Part shown: positions 11,163-24,900 of the stretch, piece by piece | Layout of the letters: every line of letters begins with the position of its first letter | Position numbering within the stretch: position 1 is the first letter of the stretch | Source: Lampris incognitus | Taxonomy: Eukaryota; Chordata; Actinopteri; Lampriformes; Lampridae | DNA length: 64,000 nucleotides | Direction: 5' to 3' | Assembly: GCF_029633865.1 (NCBI RefSeq) | Contig: NC_079222.1 | Location: 29,140,166-29,204,165, forward strand | Notes under the pieces: generated by a model | Told to the model about the DNA's origin: nothing | Database searches by the model: none | The model's input: only the letters and a program-made list of their open reading frames with translations | Translations under genes and position numbers: made by a program

Positions 11163-12965
11163 AGAGATGGGTAGTATTTCAATTAAATGTATTTAAAATA
11201 CGTATTTAAATACTTTTGAGTATTTTGTAATTTGTATTTTGCAGGGCAGAAAAAAAGATGCAATTTGTAACAAAATCCTTTAAAAGCTTGTATTTGTGTA
11301 TTTGAAATACTTAAAACACAATATTTAATATGTCATTTTATTCTCAAATGAGACACACTGTTATCCCCAGGGTTAAACTGTAGGGAAAAAAACTGTACAA
11401 CAATTAGCCTAATCACAGCCTACGGCTAAAGGCATGTGACATGTGGTGCCGGGTCCAGCAACACACTCATTGTGGACTGTATTTAATTTCTGTTCCTCGT
11501 GACCAGTAGCTCGAGGAAAGAAGCTGCTTTGGTGTTTGGTGCAAAACTGACTCCAAGATGAAGATATGCAATCAAAATATGATTAATTTCTAGCATAGCT
11601 ACACTGAGGTGTTTTATAGTGGCCACTCTTAATAGTTGTCAGGGAAATAGCTTGCACAGTCCTGTTGAGGATAAGGACAACATTTTACAGTGTTTTCTAT
11701 GCCGGGGGATGGTCATGATAATATTCAGGTAATAAATACATGAATAACTAAATAAATAAACTCATCATAGATTTTAAGAAAGCAAGTCATGCATCAATTA
11801 AGACTCTTTCATTCTGATCTTTACTCTAAAGCTAAATGTTTCTCATCTGTTTTGTACAAAACGTTTTACGATATGGATTACTTTCGGCTGCTCCTGTTAG
11901 GGGGTCGCCACAGCGGATCATCCGTTTCCATCTCTTCCTGTCCTCTGCGTCTTCCTCTGTCACACCAGCCACCTGCATGTCCTCCCTCACCACATCCATA
12001 CACCCCCTCTTCGGCCCTCCTCTTCTCCTCTTCTCTGGCAGCTCCGTATTCAGCACTCAGCATCTGAAACGTGCGGATCACAAGTGAGATTTCCACAATA
12101 TGGATTATGGAGAGTTGACACAACTGAAGGTGGATTGACTCCATGCCTGGGTAATGCTTAAGTGACACATAAATAACTGTGTTTTAGTGTATATTATGGG
12201 AGTTGTTAAGAGTTTTTTGAATGCTGTTGGTTTTAAGTTGCAACTGGTAGGCCTAATCAATGTAGTGGTATCTCTATACATGTTTCTTTAGGTGGAAGTC
12301 AGTCATCTGAGGGGATGAGTGACAATGACCCATCAGACCCGCCAGGTTGGCCCATCATCTGCCACGTCTGCAGAAGAAGCCACACCAATGCTCAGATGTG
12401 CAATGCTGGATGGGAAAAACGTCCAAATAGTGAAGCAGATCCCAAAAAATGGAAAGACAGAAGCTGAGTTTCGGCTGTGCACTAACAAAAAGGTCATAAT
12501 ATGTGGTTCGCTTGCAGTCACATCATATTTTAAAAACCCACTTGAAACGAAGGCACCCTGACAAAATAAAGGAATTTGAAGACCGCAAAAAGAATTTGCC
12601 TGTAGGAAAAGCAAAAAAAAAAAAAAACAGGACCTCATACAAACAAACTACTCTCTTCGAACGTGGTCCAGTAACTCAAAATAAAACGGACTTGTCTTGG
12701 CACAGCCTTTGTCACTAAAGGCGTGTACCCGTTGGCCGCTGTTGAGCATAAAGAATTTATAGACTTGGTACAGGGACTTTGCCAAGGTGCAAAAGTTATG
12801 TCCAGGAGGACACTTGGGAGAAGAATCGATGGAGACTTTAATAATTTATCATCAAATTTGAAGGAGAGACTTAACTGCCTACACCATGTTTGCACGACTG
12901 CGGATATCTGGTCAATGAAGAAAACAAGTTATATGGAGGTCACTGTACACTGGATACAAACAGAC
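11163..12965 (+). mobile_element. Degenerate hAT transposon with BED-type transposase remnant
   Basis: The left end, CAGAGATGGGTAGTATTTCA, has the CAGNGATG-type terminus and TATTT-rich subterminal region of fish hAT elements. From about 12300 the + strand carries hAT transposase remnants. One is a BED-finger-like stretch (KTHLKRRHPDKIKEFEDRKK). The other is an ADIWS...SYMEVTVHWI block at about 12900-12960, which is characteristic of hAT transposases. The frame is broken repeatedly and an RTE fragment interrupts it (11879-12058). The right terminus was not identified. Confidence 0.65.
11879..12058 (-). mobile_element. Short RTE LINE copy 3
   Basis: About 180 bases of the same RTE 3' end (TTTCGGCTGCTCCTGTTAGG and onward) in reverse orientation, reading as the C-terminal GRRRGQEEM/ELPEKRRRGGPKR region. 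It lies inside the hAT remnant. No simple-repeat tail is present at its 3' side. Confidence 0.8.
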
Positions 12966-14439
<1,474 letters not shown>

Positions 14440-14454
14440 TAGATATATATATTT

Positions 14455-14596
14455 CCTGTGATGGCCTGGTGGCCTGTCCAGGGTGTCTCCCCGCCTACTG
14501 CCCAATGACTGCTGGAATAGGCTCCAGCATTCTTCGCGACCCTGAAAGCATGATAAGTGGTTAAGATAATGGATGGATGGATGGATGGATGGATGG

Positions 14597-14600
<4 letters not shown>
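14455..14600 (+). mobile_element. ATGG-tailed interspersed repeat, 3' part
   Basis: The block has GGTGTCTCCCCGCC, CCCAATGACTGCTGGAATAG, GCTCCAGCATTC and a (GGAT)n tail. It is the 3' end of a very common fish interspersed repeat. Related pieces occur at 14810-15190, 38593-38641 and 44426-44516. Confidence 0.75.
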
Positions 14601-14660
<60 letters not shown>

Positions 14661-14707
14661 ATATATACGTATATATGTGTGTGTGTGTGTATGTGTATGT
14701 ATGTGTG

Positions 14708-14772
<65 letters not shown>

Positions 14773-14800
14773 ATACACACACACATATTCATATTCATAT
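14600..14800. repeat. Compound TA / GT / GTAT microsatellite
   Basis: Alternating TA, GT and GTAT tracts form a continuous low-complexity run. All open frames across it are simple-repeat artefacts. Confidence 0.95.
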
Positions 14801-14809
14801 ATATATACA

Positions 14810-15019
14810 TATGTGTGGTCATATGTGGTCACCTCACAGCAAGAAGGTCCTGGGTTCGAGCCCCAGGGTAGTCCAACATTGGGGGTCGTTCCCAGGTGAT
14901 CCACTGTGTGGAGTTTGCATTTTCTCCCCGTGTCTGTGTGGGTTTCCTCCGGGTTCCCCGATTTCCTCCCACAGTCCAAAGACACGCAGGTCAGGTGACT
15001 CAGCCGTACTAAATGTCTT

Positions 15020-15107
<88 letters not shown>

Positions 15108-15190
15108 GGCCCTGTGACTGCCTGACGGCCTGTCCAGGGTGTCTCCCCGCCTGCCGCCCAATGACTGCTGGGATAGGCTCCAGCATTAAG
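14810..15190 (+). mobile_element. tRNA-like-headed repeat, near full length, with internal GT array
   Basis: The head has CACCTCACAGCAAGAAGGTC and a box-B-like GGGTTCGAGCCCC. The body has GTGTGGAGTTTGCATTTTCT and CCTCCCACAGTCCAAAGACA, and the end has CCCAATGACTGCTGGGATAG. A GT microsatellite (15023-15106) sits inside it, where other copies of this fish repeat have a short GTGT run. The usual (GGAT)n tail is missing: the copy stops at about 15190, where the R2/R4-like fragment starts. Confidence 0.75.
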
Positions 15191-15191
15191 G

Positions 15192-15975
15192 CCCCCAGGA
15201 TTAACTGCTGAGTGAGTACCTCAGGCAGCAGAAGACAGAGAGCGGGGAGGAAGAAAACAAGGAGGTATCATGGATGACTAAGCCCCTCCATGGGATGTAC
15301 CATCAACAGATAGAAGACAGGGCTGATATCGAGAAATCCTACCAATCTTACTACAGCATAGAGGCCCCTGATCATAGCAGCACAAGAACAGCCACTCAGG
15401 ACCAGATCAGTTGAGGCTGGGATCTACCACACCAGACAAGACCCAAGATGCAGGCTGTGTGAAGATGCCCCTGAGACAGCCCAGCACTTAGTAGCAGGGT
15501 GTGAAATGCTAATGCCAAGTCCAAATGGGAGACACCGCCAAAGGTGGTTGAGAATGGCAGAGCTAAGACCCTGTGGGACTTCAAATTCCAGACAAGCAGG
15601 TGCTGGCTAATCAACCAGACATTGTGGTGGTCGACAAGGAACAGAAAACAGCAGCAGTGATCGATGTAGCAAGCCCGAGCAACGGCAACATCAGGAAGAA
15701 AGAGGAAGAGAAGCTAGAGAAGTACCAAGGGCTGAGGGAAGAACTAGATCGGATGTATAAGGTGAAATCCACAGTAGGTAATAGGAGCACTAGGGGCTGC
15801 AACCCCCAAACTGGGAGAGTGGCTCCAGCAGATTCCAGGAACAACATCTGAGGTCTCTGTCCAGAAGAATGAGGTCCTAGAAACAGCTAAGATACTGCGC
15901 AGAACCCTCAAACTCACAGGCCTGTGGTAGAGGACCCGAGCTTGAAAAAGCACCACCCCAAAAAGGGTGAGAGAA
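15192..15975 (+). mobile_element. R2/R4-like LINE fragment: CCHC motif plus endonuclease-like domain
   Basis: The + strand carries the C-terminal part of a site-specific-type non-LTR retrotransposon. At about 15449-15502 it reads CRLCEDAPETAQHLVAGC, an exact C-x2-C-x8-H-x4-C pattern. This is the CCHC motif that precedes the restriction-enzyme-like endonuclease of R2, R4/Dong and related clades. At 15615-15760 follow QPDIVVVDKEQKTAAVIDV and KKEEEKLEKYQGL, which fit the PD...D and K residues of that endonuclease. The end ETAKILRRTLKLTGLW is preserved with a frameshift. The reverse transcriptase is absent and the 3' side passes straight into a TA/CATA microsatellite. Confidence 0.75.
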
Positions 15976-15978
15976 AGA

Positions 15979-16133
15979 TTATATATATATATATATATAT
16001 ATACATATATACATACACACATACACACATACACACATACATACACACATACACACACACATACATACATACATACATACATACATACATACATACATAC
16101 ATACATACATACATACATACATACATACATACA

Positions 16134-16164
<31 letters not shown>
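15979..16164. repeat. (TA)n and (CATA)n microsatellite
   Basis: A TA run (about 15979-16000) grades into CACATA and then pure CATA repeats to 16163. Confidence 0.95.
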
Positions 16165-16245
16165 GTATCTGTGTTGATATTCTGCTCTCTGCTCCTCGTT
16201 AGTTAAGAGCACTTATAACACATTGACGGTTTCAGAAAAAAATGC

Positions 16246-16250
<5 letters not shown>
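16165..16250 (-). repeat. Unnamed repeat 'M1', second copy, inverted
   Basis: Read on the - strand it gives TATATAGCATTTTTTTCTGA, AACCGTCAATGTG, AGTGCTC, ACGAGGAGC, ATATCAAC and GATACA. This is the same order as the copy at 10141-10230. It is bounded by a CATA array on one side and a GA array on the other. Confidence 0.6.

Positions 16251-16321
<71 letters not shown>
16250..16321. repeat. (GA)n microsatellite
   Basis: About 70 bases of pure AG dinucleotide repeat. Confidence 0.97.
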
Positions 16322-18240
16322 CTGTATCAGTCTGGGCAGCACTACTGGGTGTTGACACAGGAGCTCCTCAGGTTCCCAGCTTGATGGCGCCACCTTCTAA
16401 CTGGGTGGGATAACTATTTGTCATCATAATTATTCCGAATATCGACAGTAACTTACTCTTCGTGAACTCACAAAGAATATTGTTTTTAAAATGACAGATG
16501 TCTTCTTTTTTTCTTAACTCATACAAGAGGCCAGTTGAGATTTATGGCGTGGTTGAACAGTTTAAAAGAAAACCCTCAAGGCAACAATTTATGACATCAA
16601 TCATGAGGATATATCCAGTGTGGCCTCAAATAGCTGTTCATCTACTTGTAGTCCAGCAAGTTCACCATATCACACCCTACCAACAGTCATTTTAACCTGC
16701 GAATGAGGGCCACACGGTGAGTGGCAAGAAGCTCATCACTGAGATGCACAAACTGATGCAGGTGATGAATCAACTCCAACATACTGAAAGCTTGAAAGAG
16801 GGTCTTCTGTTATTTTGGCTGTACCTGTGATGAGGGGAAGGGAGATTAACGGGTCACAATGGTACCATACACCACAACTCAGTGGGGATGGTGCCCCTTT
16901 AGAGTCACAGCACCCCTAACGTCTTGCAAGAGAAATCATTTTAAATGGCCATGCAAGCAAACCTTCAAAATGTTGAAATCTAACTTCTAAAATAAATAAT
17001 ATGTAATTCTCTGAATAGATTTTAAACAAATGGGGATTATTAAGCTATTCGCCAGTAATGTTTCAATGGCAAGTACTGACAATGGTATGATATAATGAAA
17101 ACTGAGAAGACTGGGCAAAACAAGACTAGCCATGTTATATTCTAATCATTTCATGTTGGTTTTCTTTAAGCCCAGGCTCATTTAATATTAACATTCACCT
17201 TAAACTTGTTTTATTTCCCTTTTTTGACTTGTATGTCTCTTCTTAGATGTTTTTTCAGCATCAAATTTTCTTTTTAATATTTGTGCCCTTGTCAGTGAGA
17301 GGGTCTGCACAGCATCGGTTAAGAACGAAGTTGTAATTTTGTGCCGTTAAGTCCCATTGTTTCATAATTAAGTGCAATAATTATTTGTCATCACAAGCAA
17401 ACGACAGGCTACTCTGTACTATTACAATAGGTATTATTTAAAAGTGTAAATAAGAGAAAATTAGCATGCCGATCTCTGTTTGATGTGCTTGGAGATACCT
17501 AAAAAGACAATGAAAGTGACTCATATAAGTGTAATTGCAGTTCAGATATTATGAGCCCATGCATTCTTTCTCTGTATTATCCTTCTGATGTCTACCTGCT
17601 TAGTGTTGGCACAGTCCTGCTGTAACTACACGCACAGTACGCACTGTGCCACATGGTTTGTGTTGTCTTGACACAGCATTGTCTCAGTAGTAGCTTAGGT
17701 AATGCTGTGGCAGTGCTTTCTGGGGCCCCCTACAGGTACAGCTACTGACGACAAACTGGAAGTAAACCTCTGTAATCTCCCTTCTGCAGGGGGCAAAAAA
17801 AAATTCTGCACACAAAAGCATACAAAAAATAATGACAATAATATAATAAAATAAGCAATTCTCAAGCGCATGTACCACATGGCGGTACATGAAGCCAGCT
17901 TTTTTGCATTTTCATTTTCTGTTTCTCGTTTATTCAAAAGTAAAGGTATCTTATGTTGGGTGGAGGCAGCGATAATTAGAAATCACTGGATATATATGTT
18001 TATGGAAAATGTCTGCCATACTCCTCTGACAATACCAAATTGGATTTTTAGCAGTGCTATGGAAATCTCCTGGTGGCATTAAACGTCAAGTCAAGCCAAC
18101 CATAAAACAAGTCATAAATTGTGCTGAATATTCAGCCAAGACGAATCTGATGCCGTTATTTACCATCCGGTGACCTGCCACAGGCGGTCAAGAATGAGAT
18201 ATTAACTGGCCACATCAAAATAGCTTCATGTTAGACATGT
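16322..18240. other. No gene recognised (upstream of rnf34)
   Basis: No exon or clear mobile element was recognised. The AT-rich sequence gives way to CpG-bearing sequence from about 18240. Confidence 0.45.
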
Positions 18241-18900
18241 TTATTAATCCAGCGGCCCTCTATGTTGGGATCAGGGAGATGATTGGCTGCTGAAGGAAAC
18301 GGTTGTCCTCTCTGCTCCGTGATTGGCCGGTGTTTCCCTTGGCCATTACGTTATGCTTACTCCACACAGCGAGCCGGAGAGAGGGAATACGTAATGGTTT
18401 GATTCGCTGTGCCCTTGCAATGGTCGTCATTCTGCGATTACTTGGCAAATTCCTCAACCGGGAGTTGCAATGAAGGTATGCTATTTCCGCTGGAATTCCT
18501 CAGCGTTACGACTTCCCGGCCCGAGTATTCTCTCGCTGCGGTGCAACTTTAGCACGACGCGCCGAGGTGTAGGGCAGTATTGGCGTTATCCTCTTTCGTG
18601 TCCATTAAAGACATCGCGTTCGAGTAGTTTGGAAAATATTTCCGCGCAGTCGCGTCGTTTACGGCGTCGGCTCGCTCGTCCCCTGAACTTGGCGTCTGCT
18701 TTCGCCTCCCCCCTCTTGACGGTTATTGATGTGGGGTTTTGATTGTGGCTTGCGGCGCTGTGTTTCCTGCGGAGCACGCTGGACACACCGTAGCTAATTA
18801 GTAAGCCCCCTCGACCCCGGCCGTGGTGTGCTAGTTCATTCAAGCGCAGTTGGACCGGACTAGCGGCGCGACGTTCATTCGTCGTCGCGCTCTAATCCGC
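18241..18900 (+). promoter_or_regulatory. rnf34: CpG-rich rnf34 promoter with two inverted CCAAT boxes
   Basis: CpG density rises sharply across about 18340-18900 compared with the flanks, as in vertebrate housekeeping promoters. Two ATTGG motifs (inverted CCAAT, NF-Y type) lie at 18282-18286 and 18322-18326, 40 bases apart and 145-190 bases upstream of the start codon. No TATA box is evident. The start codon and first splice donor of rnf34 lie inside the island. The transcription start site cannot be placed from sequence alone. Confidence 0.65.
18470..18475 (+). CDS. rnf34: rnf34 coding exon 1 (Met-Lys)
   Basis: Only ATGAAG is coding, followed by the donor GTATGC at 18476. RNF34 orthologues begin Met-Lys-Ala-Gly, and exon 2 opens with Ala-Gly in the matching phase 0, so this two-codon exon is the expected start. 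Its place in the CpG island supports it. The Met at codon 8 (exon 2) is a possible alternative start. Confidence 0.85.
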
Positions 18901-21900
18901 TAATGAGATAGACTGCCCGTCAATAAATGCAGGAATATGTTTTGGAGACGTCTTGCCCACATCACGCTCGCCTGCGGGTCTCAATGTGGTTGCTCACCTC
19001 ATCGCAGTTGCTAAGAGTGCTACGAAGGAAAGGTGAAATAATAGCTGAACACTGGTAAATATGACGATGACGGCGATGCCATGATGATGATGATGATGAT
19101 GTGATGGCACTGAAGAACAAGTGACGTTGCTGCTGGCGGCAGGAGTGATTTTGAAACTTATCTGCGTAATAATCACCAACGTTGCTCATGTTATAATTGC
19201 TATTGTCATCGCCGTTATTGCACAGCGACTTGCCAGGCAATTATTTGAAATATCAGTTATTACTCTTACGCTGTGGATGACTGTGACTTGTTATAAGGGC
19301 TCATCTTCAAGTAGTATTGAAGACAACCGCATCCCGTCTTCAGCTAGCCAATAAAATAGCAATCATGGAGAAATGCCCAATTTTGATAATATTCAAACCC
19401 TTTTTTTGTACTGCAGTAATTTGAAAGAAAGGGGCGTTATAGTGGTTAGTTTCAGTGGACAATAAAGTTTATCTTGTCTTGATAAATCATCTGTATCACA
19501 AAGAGTTTGCTGGGTGTTAGCTAATCTGGTTTGGATCGAAAAACGTGTTTTCCGCCCATCAGGAACACACGTTCGCTGACTTGCATGAACACACATCGCC
19601 AAGTCCAAAAGTCTTTACTTGATTGCTATGCAGAAGTAATTGGCTTTTGCACAATGTCTCATCACATGTATCCTTTTAATAATGGTGTGATATTCTAGAT
19701 GATTCCAACATGACCCTGTAAGGCCCACTACAGAAACATAATAGCCTGGTAAATCTCAGGCGAGTGCCAAATGTGATTCAGACCTTCAATCACAGCAGAT
19801 TTACAGTTGCTTCACGTTTTGAGATGGGATGATCATATTTGCTGCTGTTGACTCTTCACGGCCAATAAAATAGGAACTCTATACCTATGACTACAAATAC
19901 TAATACTTTCCAAACTGCCAGTCAGTGCCATCATTAGTCCTTCATTAGTGAAGTCAACACAGCTATTGTGTGTTACAGGGAGTAGAGCAAGCTGTGTGTT
20001 TGTAACTCATTATGCCAAACAACTGGTCTTTTCCTACTCTGTACAACTTGCAAAACACAAACATCAGCCTCAGTAGATGTTGAACTCTCTAAATCTATGT
20101 GAAAACGTCATTCTTTTTCCCCAAACCTAAACAATGAAGATTGCCAGCTGAACAAGCAGAGTTTTCTATCCACTGGGATAGGGTTAGGGTAGGGTCAACT
20201 GTCTTTTCACTTCACTACATGGATGGTATTTCCACTGGAATGCCAGGAAGAAATTCTCAGAGAGAAAGGGGATGGGGGGGGGGATGAAGAGAGTGAACAA
20301 TAGTGCTGAGTAAACTGAATTATGGAGATTAGCAAAGAGTTGTTTGTGTATGTGAGATCTCAGTCTCATTAACACTGACCATAGGCTAAGTCCACATAAT
20401 GTCTGTTCTTCGACCTTCACTGATGCTTATGTGTCGCTTTTGAATGCATCAGAATTTAAATATCATCACAGTCCTTAGGTGTAAAGATGGGGGGGGGGGC
20501 AAATTCATTTTGTTTGGGTGTTTTTGGCCTTTTCTTTTGTTGGGGTCCTTAAATTTTACTCCAACGTTCCAAAAATGTCAAAGTCAAGTGCAGGCACATT
20601 TAGAGATACCACTTTAAGTAATAAACAGGACCTACAGAGCTCTGCTAAACTGGAAGCAACATTATACCCATGGTAATCTGATACCAGGAGATAAAGAAAT
20701 TAAAACGTTTCAGCCCGAGACCTGACTTAGAAGTTTTGCCTGTTTGTGGCCCAAACTCATTAACACTACTTTATAGAAAATACTGATCATGTAGTCATTT
20801 ATTATATCGTTTTCTTTCTTTACTGAAAGAAAATCTGCTAGAGGAGTAAGGTTATTTCTTAGCTTACGATGCACATCAAGTTGTCAGTCAAGTGAGATTT
20901 CTTTGATTTCCTTCAAGTTGCCACCATCACTTTTTCCAAGTGAAATTTCTGAAACAGAGATAACTGTACTGGAAACAAGTTGAAAAAAAACAACGTATCA
21001 GTCTATAGGAAAACACAGTTTTAAGACTTAGAATTGTTTTAAGTGATCTGAATTGTTATTTAAATTATGTCTTAATTTTCCTTTGTTTTCGTGTATCTTC
21101 ATCTACTTGAGGTCCCGACCTATAAGGCTACTGGCGATTGATTTTTTTTAAATTTGTTTCTATATATTTGATTTTATGAGGTCACATTGCTGTGCGTACA
21201 CATTAGAACTGAAGATGGCCATTAATTGCCTCCTGTTCCTGTTTATTTTAATCAGAGTCGGCTGTATAGAGTCCAGATTATAAAATGTTGATTAGAAGCT
21301 GACCAATTTCAAATCTGGCTTTCATTCCAGATCTGATCTTAATTTCTGCAAAATCGGCATTGTGTGCTCCAGGTCTTGCGATCATTTCATGCCTGTATAA
21401 TCTAATGGTGGTTGCATTAAGTATAACTGACTGGACATCTTTAAAAAGAAATAACAAGCTGTTGAGAACTGGGCATGACGTAACTGCAACAAAAAAAATA
21501 CTACAAGGCAAGGCAACCCTTCTCTGCGCCTGTCGTTTGCACATTTTGGCTCTCCTCTGCAGAGCCCACACAGGACTAATTTAGGTGACAGAGAAAAGCT
21601 CAATTGCTGGCTTGGAGCCATATAAAACTGATTTCATGCTATGGCTCTTCCTGGTTAATCCAGCAGAAGAATGGAAGATGCTGGTAGACTTTCTTTGGAG
21701 TGACCATGACCTAAATTTGGCCATTGTGCTAATTCAAGTGATGCTGTACGAGTAAAGTTTGACACATTGTGGTTTTATCATACAGACAAAACTGCAGGAG
21801 AGTCAGGAGAGTTGTCATTTAACATCACATTTCATGAATGGAAAAAAAATATTCAAAACACTCTACTGATGTATTGTAAAGAGTAGGCCTGATTAATAGA

Positions 21901-24900
21901 TTAATTAATTAATTAGATTAATTAAACCGGTAGCGGCCCACTAGCTTAAAAGGCCAGCGTCAGTGTATGCATTCTCGGTGCTCTGCCGGTGCAGCGGGGG
22001 TAGACCCTTTGCTTCCCAGCGTAGCTCCAAATATAGTGCTTAGTGCCTAGATTACGTAAGCGGTGTTTAAGCAGATGGGCGAGGTGAGATCACAGGCTAC
22101 TGTGGAAGGTCAGAGCAGAACCTCGTCTTGCGGAGAGATGTGTCTGTCGCTTGTGACATCCATTGTTTTCCGTGGTGAGTCCGGGTACAACAGAGAGCAT
22201 ACAGAGTATGCTCATGTCATCTATTGATTTCTTTCAGACTCTGAAACAGAAGACATATTGTCTTCTCTGTCCCCCCCCCACGCTCTGATCAGTATGCTCT
22301 GAGGGGCTGAGGCTCTCAAGTCGCCATCTTGGCTCCCTGTCTCGGGCCATTCCTGTGTCAGGGAACTGACACATGAGATCTTCCATGTGGGCACTTACTT
22401 TACAGAGTGCATTGACTTTCGGTTTGTCATATTGTACCCAGACAAGGCCAATAAAACTGCTCATACCTTCTTCTCATCCAAGCAGAAGAAGGTGCTACTT
22501 GTGTTTTTAACACACATCAGATACTTCAGCATTGTCCACTGTCCATTAAGTTGCACGAAATGCAGGGACATCCAAACTCATTGTCTTCTATGAAACGAGA
22601 CATTAATGTGAGCTTTTAGAGACTATTTCTTTCAATCATCTAACCTCAAAAGACACTCCACAAGCACTTTCAATAATGTATTGCCCATTTGTCTGTCTGT
22701 CTGTCTGTCTGGTTCTCCCTCTCTTATCTATTTTTCTCCTCTTTGAACTTAAAGACATGTAATACTTTTGCCACCCCATCATATGTTCTGACGGGCACTG
22801 TTGCATGAGACAAATAAATCAGGCCACTGAAAAGTCTGAAACGGCAACCAAATTTTTGGGGGGGGGGGGGTTCCCCCTTTTTCTCCCCAATTGTACTTGG
22901 CCAATTACCCCACTCTTCCGAGCTGTCCGGTCACTGCTACACTCCCTCTGCCGATCCAGGGCTGCAGACTCGCCAGCCGGATAGTGTGATCCTCCCATGC
23001 GCTATGTCCCCCTGGTGAAATTCCTCACTGTCAGGTGAAAAGAAGCAGCTGGCAACTCCACATGTATCGGAGGAGGCATGTGGTAGTCTGCAGCCCTCCC
23101 CGGATCGGCAGAGGGGGTTGAGCAGCAACCGGGAAATTGGGCGGATACAATTGGGGAGGAAAAATGTGAAAAATCCACAAAAAAAAAACGCCACGACTAA
23201 ATAAGCTTAATAACTATTATATGATATAGTTTCAGTCTGGGTGTCTGTTTAAGACAGTTTTATAAATCAGAGTGGTGTAGGTGAGAACATTTTACAGTAT
23301 TTCAGTGTTTGTATGTGTGTATATCTCTGTGCACTGCAGGCGGGAGCGTCGTCCATGTGGGCATCATGCTGTGGGCTGCTGAATGAGGTGATGGGCACGG
23401 GCACGGTGCGGACGCAGCAGCCGGGGTTCGGAGCAGGGGCGGGGCCTTTCCGCTTCGCCCCCAGTGCTGGGTACTCCACCTACCCCCCCACCAGCTCAGG
23501 GAGCGCCGGACAGTTATGTAAGGCCTGCGGACTGGCCTTCTCCGTCTTCAGACGAAAGGTAAGACGGCTGCTGCTGCTGCTGCCAACACTGACGGTGCTG
23601 GCGATGGTTTTCATAGGAGTGATCATGTTTCTGATCAACCGTTTGATCAGATTAAAAATTAAACTGACGAAACTGTCAGTTCCTACGGACTGTCAGAGTG
23701 GTGCTCAAAGTTAGCATGTTGACGTTGGAGATACACTAAATTCTATCAATACCTATGGCACATGTCCTCATCCGGCCCTTTTACCGTCCCTGCAGAACGA
23801 GACGTGTCGCAGTTTAATGGCAGATCCTATCTGAGCTCTGTCTGGCCGTGAGGCCTGCTGAGCCGCTGATGAAAGCCCTGGACTGTCCAGGATTCTCTCT
23901 GCTCACGGCTTCAGATAACTCCGTCTATCAGCACACACCAGTTGCCTTTCTAATGGCAGGTTGAATCCCTTGCCACAGACATCTGTGTCTCGGCATGATA
24001 TTTTCCCCGTGAACGAAAAGTTATTAAGGGATTAATATGAACGACGGAAGAAAAATATCCATGGCGACGGAACTGTCCATTTTCGTGGACCAGAGCACAT
24101 TTGCACACCAATGATATGAAAATAATGTCTGCCCCGTCCGGCTTTCTTTCATGCACATTTAAATGTGTCAGTCTGCATGCTCAGTCTCAGCAGAGAGGGA
24201 TAAAGAAGCCAGCGGCATGACGGACCTCCTCAGGATTTCTGCAGAGTGTTTCACAAACATTCCCCGCCTCTCTTAAAGCATGAAGGTCTTGTTCTCATGT
24301 TTTGGGGAGGACGTTATTACATTGTTTTACAGAATTAGAATGCAGTAGCAAGATTGCTAGGTCATCAGTAATTTGAAATAAATATAATCTCAAATGAATT
24401 ATGAGTATGTGTAATAATAATAATAATGTATCATCATCCTCATCATCATTACATTTGTATAGCGCTTTTGTAGACACCCACAGCCCTTATTTGTGCAGAA
24501 TTTTTTCCCCTACGTATGTAGTGGTACTATGGCATTCTACCAAGAGTTAAAACAATGCTGTCATTGTTGCCACAAATAGTAGCCCCAATGATCTGCTTAG
24601 CGCGCTCATTCGGTCTAATGTGGGTGTTCCTGAAGTCAAATCAGATAAATCTCTTCCAGCAGAATGGTAAATTAAGCACTGCAAGCAGCACAGAGGAGAA
24701 CTACTGAAAGGTACCAACACAAAACAAGTCTATCAACTACATTATGGCAGTCAACACGATGTGTTAGCCATGGCCTTTTTAGAGACAATTTTGTCTTTGC
24801 TTACCTTTGAATATTCTCGCGAAATTAATTAAATCGAATGGAGCCGTGTCACATTTGTCTGTCTGTGTGTTTATCTCTCCTCGACAGCACATCTGCTGTG

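Noticed and set aside
18470-18742. A 90-codon frame starting at the rnf34 ATG
   Set aside because: It is read-through past the donor GTATGC; the spliced product matches RNF34 and the read-through does not resemble any known protein.
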